Source of the DNA: Variovorax sp. KBW07
GTDB lineage: Bacteria; Pseudomonadota; Gammaproteobacteria; Burkholderiales; Burkholderiaceae_C
Assembly (NCBI RefSeq): GCF_003852515.1
Contig: NZ_QAJK01000017.1
Span: 1 to 36,360, forward strand
Length of the DNA stretch: 36,360 nt
Reading direction: 5' to 3'
In this document: positions 32,501-36,360 of the stretch, one piece after another
Layout of the letters: each line of letters opens with the position of its first letter
How positions within the stretch are numbered: the stretch's first letter is position 1
Made by a program: the position numbers and the translations under genes
Notes under the pieces: model-generated
Told to the model about the DNA's origin: nothing
What the model saw: the letters and a program-made list of their open reading frames with translations, nothing else
The model's database searches: none

Positions 32501-34769
32501 GGGCGACGGCGAAACGCAGGCGGCGGCCGTCGCCTTCACGGGGGGCGTGAACAGCCTCACCATCGAGCGCAGTTCGGTCATCGAAGGCCTGGTGCTGGCC
32601 CACAGCACGGCCGACACGCTGGCGCTGGGCGGCGCGGACGACAGCAGCTTCGACGTCGCTTCCACCGGACCGGGCGGGCAGTACCGCGGCTTCGGGCAGT
32701 TCCGCAAATCGGGCGAGGCCACCTGGACGCTGAACGGCAGCACCACGCAGGTCACGCCGTGGACCATCGAGCGGGGCACGCTGGTCGTGGGCACCGACGG
32801 CGCCCTGGGCGACGCGAGCGGCGCGCTCACGCTGGCCGGCGGCACGCTGCAAACCACGGCCAGCATTGCCACGGCGCGGGCGGTCGTGCTGTCGGGCCCC
32901 GGCGGCGCGTTGCGCACCGACGCCGGCACCACGCTGCAGATCGGCGGCCAGGTCTCGGGCAGCGGTGCGCTGACCAAGGACGGCGACGGCACGCTGCGCC
33001 TGTCGGCCACCAACAGCTACACCGGCGGCACGCGCATCGCGGCGGGCACGCTGGTCGGCGGTGCCAACAGCTTCGGCACCGGCGCCATCGTCAACGACAG
33101 CGCGCTGGTGATCGAGCAGCCCACTGATGCCACCATGGTCAACGACCTTTCCGGCAAGGGCAGCCTGACCAAGTCCGGCGCCGGCGCGGTGCGCTACACC
33201 GGCAACGGCTCGGCCTTCACCGGCAACCTGCAGGTGACGGGCGGTGTGCTGTCGGTGAACGGTTCGCTCGGCGGCACGCTGCACGTCGAATCGGGCTCGA
33301 CGCTGAAGGGCAGCGGCAGCGTGGGCACCACGGTGCTGGCGAGCGGCGCCACGCTGGCCCCGGGCAACTCCATCGGCACGCTCACCGTGAACGGCGACTT
33401 CACCTTTGCACCGGGCTCGCGCTACCAGGTCGAGACCGACCCCAGCGGCGCGAGCGACCTGCTGCGCGTGACCGGCACCGCCACGCTGGGCGGCGCCTCG
33501 GTGATCGTGCTGGCGGCCGACGGCAAGTGGAACCCGACCACCACGTACACCATCCTCACGTCGGGCACCCGCGTGGGCACCTTCGGCGGCGTGTCGTCGA
33601 ACTTCGCGTTCCTCGATCCGGCGCTGAGCTACAAGGGCGGCGATGTCCTGCTGAGCCTGGTGCGCAACACGGTTGCGTTTCCGGCGGTGGGCGTCACGTT
33701 CAACCAGCGTGCGTCGGGCGCGGCGCTCGACAGCCTGGGCGGTGGCCTGCTCTACAACGCGGTGGTGCAGCTCGACGCACCGACGGCCCGCCTGGCCTTC
33801 GACCAGCTCTCCGGCGAGCTGCATGCGTCGGTGCGCTCGGCGCTCGTCGAAGACAGCCGCTTCGTGCGCGAAGCCGGCGCCGACCGGCTGCGCCAGGCGC
33901 AGGGCGGCGTGGGCAACACCGGCGAGCTGAAGACGGTCGAGGGCGCCAATGGCGGCCTGTGGACGCGCGCCTACGGCTCGTGGGGCGACACCAAGGGCGA
34001 CGGCAATGCGGCCAAGGCCAAGCGCGGCACGCGCGGCGTGCTGGTCGGTGCCGACCGCCGCTTCGGCGACTGGCGCCTGGGCGTGCTGGGGGGCGCGGGC
34101 AGCAGCAGCGTGAGCGTGGACGAGCGCCAGTCGTCCGCCAAGATCGACAGCTACCACCTGGGCCTGTACGGCGGCACCGAGTGGGGCGCGCTGGCCCTGC
34201 GCGCCGGCGCCAGCTTTACCCACCACAGCATCGACACGCGCCGCCGCATCGCCTTCACCGGCCTGGGCGGCACGCCCGAGGCCAGCTACGGCGCGGGCAC
34301 CACGCAGGTGTTTGGCGAACTGGGCTGGCGCATCGACGCGGGCACGGTGGCGCTGGAGCCCTTTGTCAACCTGGCGCACGTGAACCTGCGCACCGGCAGC
34401 TTCACCGAGCGCGGCAGCCTGGCGGGGCTGCATGGCCGCAGCGAATCGGGCAGCACCACCTTCACCACGCTGGGGCTGCGCGCCAGCACGAAGCTGGACC
34501 TGGGCGGCACGGAAGCCACGCTGCGCGGCATGCTGGGCTGGCGCCATGCCTTCGGCGACGTGTCGCAGACGGCCGCGCTGGCGTTCATGGGCGGCGGCAA
34601 TGCGTTCACCGTGGCCGGCGTGCCGGTGGCGAAGAACGCCGCGGTGGTGGAGGCGGGGCTCGACTTCGCCGTCAAGCAGGACCTGACACTGGGCGTGTCG
34701 TACAACGGCCAGTTCGGCAACGGCATGAAGGACCACGGGCTCAAGGCCAACCTGCTGTGGAAGTTCTAA
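29568..34769 (+). CDS. Glycine-rich autotransporter (type Va) with duplicated passenger module
   Basis: A 1733-residue outer-membrane protein. Residues 1-30 are an extended signal-peptide region (MNKAHRSLWNASLGAWVAVS), then a hydrophobic core with cleavage near SAFA/GG (52). The passenger is glycine-rich with GGxGGxG turns. A module of about 95 residues (FTGGxNxLxL, DTLxxGG, GF-x-x-F/Y-x-K-x-G-x-x-TWTL) occurs twice, near residues 293-385 and 983-1075. Passenger-associated repeats follow (TKDGDGTLRLSATNSYTGGT, LAPGNSIGTLTVNGDFTF). The last 270 residues, from GGLWTRAYGSWGD, form the 12-stranded autotransporter barrel ending NLLWKF with the terminal Phe. It probably acts as a surface adhesin or biofilm factor. 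No protease motif was seen. Confidence 0.95.
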   Translation: MNKAHRSLWNASLGAWVAVSENSRARGKKSHRTAALTLGAASLVIASMSAFAGGDGGQAGYPGFGVQPTTGSSLTGEGGSGGSGIPGLGGAGGAPGANGADGAAVLGVIPGGGGGGGSVFLGPVPLTSAVSAGNGGNGANTIEPAWGSGAGGGGGSTIAHGDVRIDAGGAVAGGNGGRGGDLSGSVFPPAGAGYGGGGGAGLLVVAPEGTTTTITNAGSITGGNGGRSGNVGNGFPLPLIGARGGAGEGADAAAVAASSVSLGGDGIVGSNLTVINSGTISGGLSGDGNTRANAIRFTGGTNRLELRAGSQLIGNVLANGSSDTLAFGGTESGSFELGSLADGRFQGFEAYEKTGSSTWTLTGDIFGTPITGVVREGTLRLGDGDGARGVIVGADGQTTPAIPTPDGFLGQNGGAGTTGLAVAGGKLVVEADSQVRGGTGGSASSTQLRGLIPTPSVTGGTGGAGATGVNVTGGALVVESGGNITGGRGGSGGAVNVSPFIDPFEGGQGAPVLAVAPATADAAPSTSVTMTVGAGGAGGSAVTSASGETIVNGGVIAGGRGGRGGDSQPEINIGVANIWTSSTAMLIPTFGDPGARSLTGTGGAGGNGGHGVLLTGTGGLQNNNIVRGGHGGDSGALVGVSLSLGAADSTITNAAGGSGGAGVAYAGAGSLVNQGTLSGGNAGASSLGAAFAGIVAVPTAAPMNGAIGISVTATATVVGAVGASGGAGAYFGGAAAAENRGFIEGGSGAGVTPPPDFAAMTVPSSPIQSFALAMSPDGATSASATGNVGGAGGSGLVLAAGGTAVNRDGAEMRGGMGGNGSGAQAAAASMNMAQASAVAIGGNGGNGGNGAWLNGASLFLNEGSVSGGQAGDGGSGKANSQSTTAVAAATLLATGGNGGTGGAGIAGNDSTVVNRGVVRGGNGGMGATAVTQHENIGDSPSTITYGVGTPGTMGAGGAGITGANLHVTNAGIIAGGYSGDGETQAAAVAFTGGVNSLTIERSSVIEGLVLAHSTADTLALGGADDSSFDVASTGPGGQYRGFGQFRKSGEATWTLNGSTTQVTPWTIERGTLVVGTDGALGDASGALTLAGGTLQTTASIATARAVVLSGPGGALRTDAGTTLQIGGQVSGSGALTKDGDGTLRLSATNSYTGGTRIAAGTLVGGANSFGTGAIVNDSALVIEQPTDATMVNDLSGKGSLTKSGAGAVRYTGNGSAFTGNLQVTGGVLSVNGSLGGTLHVESGSTLKGSGSVGTTVLASGATLAPGNSIGTLTVNGDFTFAPGSRYQVETDPSGASDLLRVTGTATLGGASVIVLAADGKWNPTTTYTILTSGTRVGTFGGVSSNFAFLDPALSYKGGDVLLSLVRNTVAFPAVGVTFNQRASGAALDSLGGGLLYNAVVQLDAPTARLAFDQLSGELHASVRSALVEDSRFVREAGADRLRQAQGGVGNTGELKTVEGANGGLWTRAYGSWGDTKGDGNAAKAKRGTRGVLVGADRRFGDWRLGVLGGAGSSSVSVDERQSSAKIDSYHLGLYGGTEWGALALRAGASFTHHSIDTRRRIAFTGLGGTPEASYGAGTTQVFGELGWRIDAGTVALEPFVNLAHVNLRTGSFTERGSLAGLHGRSESGSTTFTTLGLRASTKLDLGGTEATLRGMLGWRHAFGDVSQTAALAFMGGGNAFTVAGVPVAKNAAVVEAGLDFAVKQDLTLGVSYNGQFGNGMKDHGLKANLLWKF
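30942..32510 (+). repeat. Glycine-rich coding repeats in the autotransporter passenger
   Basis: About nine imperfect repeats start near 30942, 31164, 31368, 31531, 31732, 31922, 32089, 32250 and 32425, with periods of roughly 54-74 codons. Each has a GGxGGxG turn, a short hydrophobic strand, an N-x-G-x-[ILV] strand and a closing GGxGG. The pattern fits rungs of a beta-solenoid. Confidence 0.7.
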
Positions 34770-34828
34770 GGGCCTGAACGCCGGGGAGCCTGGGCGCGGG
34801 GAGCGCTCCGGCGCCCGAGCGCAATGCG

Positions 34829-34873
34829 AACGCAGCCGGTGCCGTCGAGGTGCCGGCTGCGTTTTCTTTTTGC
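34829..34873 (+). terminator. Rho-independent terminator after the autotransporter
   Basis: AACGCAGCCGG (34829-34839) pairs perfectly with CCGGCTGCGTT (34853-34863) across a 13-base loop and is followed by a T-rich run (TTCTTTTT). It ends the autotransporter transcript. Confidence 0.88.
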
Positions 34874-34888
34874 GTTCGCCTTTGCTTT

Positions 34889-34905
34889 GAAGTTCTTACA
34901 ACTTC
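34889..34905. promoter_or_regulatory. GAAGTT-N5-AACTTC inverted repeat upstream of the MurA-like gene
   Basis: A perfect 6-bp dyad with a five-base centre lies just after the terminator and 112 bases before the MurA-like ATG. It may be an operator for that gene or a secondary hairpin; nothing else identifies it. Confidence 0.35.
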
Positions 34906-35016
34906 GGCACCGGGGAGGCGCTTTCCGCCGGTAAAGTGCCTGCGTCCGGCGGCGGATTGTCCGCAGCCCATTCCCTGCTTCCTTTCGTTTCCTTCGCCTT
35001 CTTCCCCTCCCTCTTC

Positions 35017-36318
35017 ATGTCCAACCTCATCGTGCACGGCGGCACGCCGCTTCGCGGCCGCATCACCCCCTCCGCCAACAAGAACGCCGTGCTCCCGGTG
35101 CTCTGCGCCACCTTGCTCACCTACGAGCCCTTGCGCCTGCATGGCGTGCCCGACATCACCGACGTGCGCAAGATCCTCGAGATCTTCCGCACCCTGGGCA
35201 GCGACGTGCGCATGGACCACGACAGCGGCACGCTCGAGTTGCACCACCGCGAGACGGTGTTCGACGCGGCGCTGCACCGCCTGCCCGAAGAGATGCGCTC
35301 GTCGATCATGCTGGTGCCGCCGCTGCTGGCGCGCTTCGGCGTGGCGCGGCTGGAAGACAACGTCAAGGGCTGCACGCTGGGCGTGCGTGAGATCGATCCG
35401 CACGTGGAAGTGTTCCAGCGTTTCGGCGGCGTGGTCGAGCGCACCGAGGGTTCGCTGCTGGTGCGCAGCGCCGGCCGGCTGACGCCCACCGACCACTGGC
35501 TCGACTACGCCTCGGTCACCACCACCGAAAACTTCGTGCTGTGCGCCGCCGCGGCCGACGGCACCTCGACGCTGACCAACGCCGCGTCGGAGCCGCACGT
35601 GCAGGAGTTCTGCCGTTTCATGGCCATGATCGGCGTGCGCATCGAAGGCATGGGCACCTCGCGCGTGACGGTGCACGGTGGCGGCGCGCTGAAGGGCGGC
35701 GAGTTCCGTTTCGACGAAGACTTCCACGAGATCACGACCTTCCTGGCGCTGGGCGCGATCACCGGCGGCGACGTGGTGGTGCGCAACAGCGCCCCCGACA
35801 ACTTTCCGCTGATCGACCGCACCTTCGCCAAGTTCGGCGTGCAGATCACGCACCAGGACGGCTGGTCGCGCGCCATTCGCACGGGTCCGCTGAAGGTGCA
35901 GACGCCGTTCACGAGCAATGTGCTGACCAAGGTGGAAGCCGCGCCGTGGCCGTACTTTCCGGTCGACCTGTTGCCGATCTTCATTGCGCTGGGCGTGCGT
36001 GCCCAGGGCAATGCGATGTTCTGGAACAAGGTGTACGACGGCGCGCTGGGCTGGACGGGCGAGTTGTCGAAGTTCGGCGCGCACGTGTTCTCGTCGGACC
36101 CGCACCGGCTCATTACCTTCGGCGGCAACCCGCTGACGCCAGCGGTGGTCGAGAGCCCGTACATCATCCGCGTGGCGATTGCGCTGTTCATGGTGGCAGC
36201 GAGCATCGAAGGGCGCTCGGAGATCCGCAACGCAACGCCGATTCGTCGTGCGCATCCGCGCTTTGTCGAGAACCTGCGAAGCCTGGGGGTGCAGGTGGAG
36301 TGGACCAGCGAGGAGTAG
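35017..36318 (+). CDS. murA: MurA-family UDP-GlcNAc 1-carboxyvinyltransferase (divergent paralogue)
   Basis: A 433-residue enolpyruvyl transferase of the MurA/EPSP-synthase fold. Key MurA residues are kept: Lys22-Asn23 (SANKNAVLP), Arg94 (EEMRSSIML), active-site Cys119 and Arg124 (KGCTLGVREID), an Asp in FPVDLLPIF, and an Arg in PYIIRVAIALFMVA. MurA adds enolpyruvate from PEP to UDP-GlcNAc in the first committed step of peptidoglycan synthesis. The loop and C-terminal half differ from the standard housekeeping MurA (GCTIGARPVD type), and the gene is not beside hisG, so a second, specialised paralogue is likely. The upstream sequence is pyrimidine-rich without a Shine-Dalgarno site; an in-frame GTG at 34936 is a weaker alternative. 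Confidence 0.85.
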   Translation: MSNLIVHGGTPLRGRITPSANKNAVLPVLCATLLTYEPLRLHGVPDITDVRKILEIFRTLGSDVRMDHDSGTLELHHRETVFDAALHRLPEEMRSSIMLVPPLLARFGVARLEDNVKGCTLGVREIDPHVEVFQRFGGVVERTEGSLLVRSAGRLTPTDHWLDYASVTTTENFVLCAAAADGTSTLTNAASEPHVQEFCRFMAMIGVRIEGMGTSRVTVHGGGALKGGEFRFDEDFHEITTFLALGAITGGDVVVRNSAPDNFPLIDRTFAKFGVQITHQDGWSRAIRTGPLKVQTPFTSNVLTKVEAAPWPYFPVDLLPIFIALGVRAQGNAMFWNKVYDGALGWTGELSKFGAHVFSSDPHRLITFGGNPLTPAVVESPYIIRVAIALFMVAASIEGRSEIRNATPIRRAHPRFVENLRSLGVQVEWTSEE

Positions 36319-36330
36319 CCGTTGGCGCGT

Positions 36331-36360
36331 TGCTGTTGCTTGGGTCATTCAGGGCGACGC
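36331..36360. repeat. Partial copy of the window-start repeat
   Basis: The last bases (TGCTGTTGCTTGGGTCATTCAGGGCGACGC-like, seen at 36331-36360) resemble bases 28-54; the final 13 (36348-36360) are identical to 42-54. The window cuts the element off, so its extent is unknown. Confidence 0.5.

Noticed and set aside
29958-34736. A 1592-codon open frame opposite the autotransporter
   Set aside because: It lies antisense to a gene with complete signal, passenger and barrel features. Its composition (His, Arg and Ala rich) is what the complement of GC-biased codons gives, and no family is recognisable.
1-36360. CRISPR array, tRNA or rRNA genes, insertion sequence with transposase
   Set aside because: No regularly spaced repeats, cloverleaf sequences or transposase-like proteins were seen on either strand by eye.

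Overview
This is a GC-rich chromosomal segment of a Betaproteobacterium. It looks like Comamonadaceae, most probably Variovorax or a close relative. The reasons are three periplasmic tricarboxylate-type binding proteins (Bug/TctC family), a protocatechuate (pca) cluster with an IclR regulator, strong G/C third-position bias, and the style of the intergenic repeats. The species call is inference; no rRNA or tRNA gene is visible to settle it.

Layout. 1-361: a nested inverted-repeat element. 362-2375: the ATPase of a sugar ABC importer (FrcA-like) overlapping a ROK-family regulator. 2391-2834: a small membrane-anchored DUF4124-like protein. 2962-6414: a minus-strand set (cupin, alpha/beta hydrolase, Bug binding protein) divergent from a LysR regulator. 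6439-6852: a DUF6194 protein. 6903-11066: a minus-strand Bug protein, tctD, tctE, tctC run, with no tctBA permease genes in view. 11138-21776: an aromatic catabolism locus, with an IclR (PcaR/PcaU-like) regulator divergent from two AroE-like dehydrogenases, pcaB, pcaC, an MFS exporter and pcaD, all tightly packed or overlapping. A second promoter then serves quiC (3-dehydroshikimate dehydratase fused to an HPPD-like domain), an MHS-type permease and a DsbA/FrnE-like oxidoreductase. 21927-24878: a DUF1800 lipoprotein and a Tat-exported DUF1501 protein separated by a REP-like element. 24960-27476: an islet of visibly lower GC holding an AbiTii-domain protein, an unrecognised partner, and a locus resembling the phage C4 antisense RNA followed by a small ORF. 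27495-29205: a GFA-family protein and a serine beta-lactamase-like lipoprotein. 29568-34769: a 1733-residue glycine-rich autotransporter. 35017-36318: a MurA-family enolpyruvyl transferase. The last bases repeat the motif seen at the start of the window.

How the genes work together. The central locus should turn shikimate-type compounds into 3-oxoadipate: uptake by the MHS permease, NAD-type AroE-like dehydrogenases, QuiC making protocatechuate, then PcaB, PcaC and PcaD after ring cleavage. The ring-cleavage enzyme (pcaGH) is not in the window and must lie elsewhere. Both promoter regions of this locus carry copies of a 15-bp motif close to the PcaR box known from Pseudomonas, each as a pair spaced by 21 bp, so one regulator probably controls both units. 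The most unusual points are the two AroE-like proteins lacking the usual shikimate-carboxylate-binding serines, the AbiTii-containing pair as a candidate defence unit, and the C4-like RNA locus outside any visible prophage.
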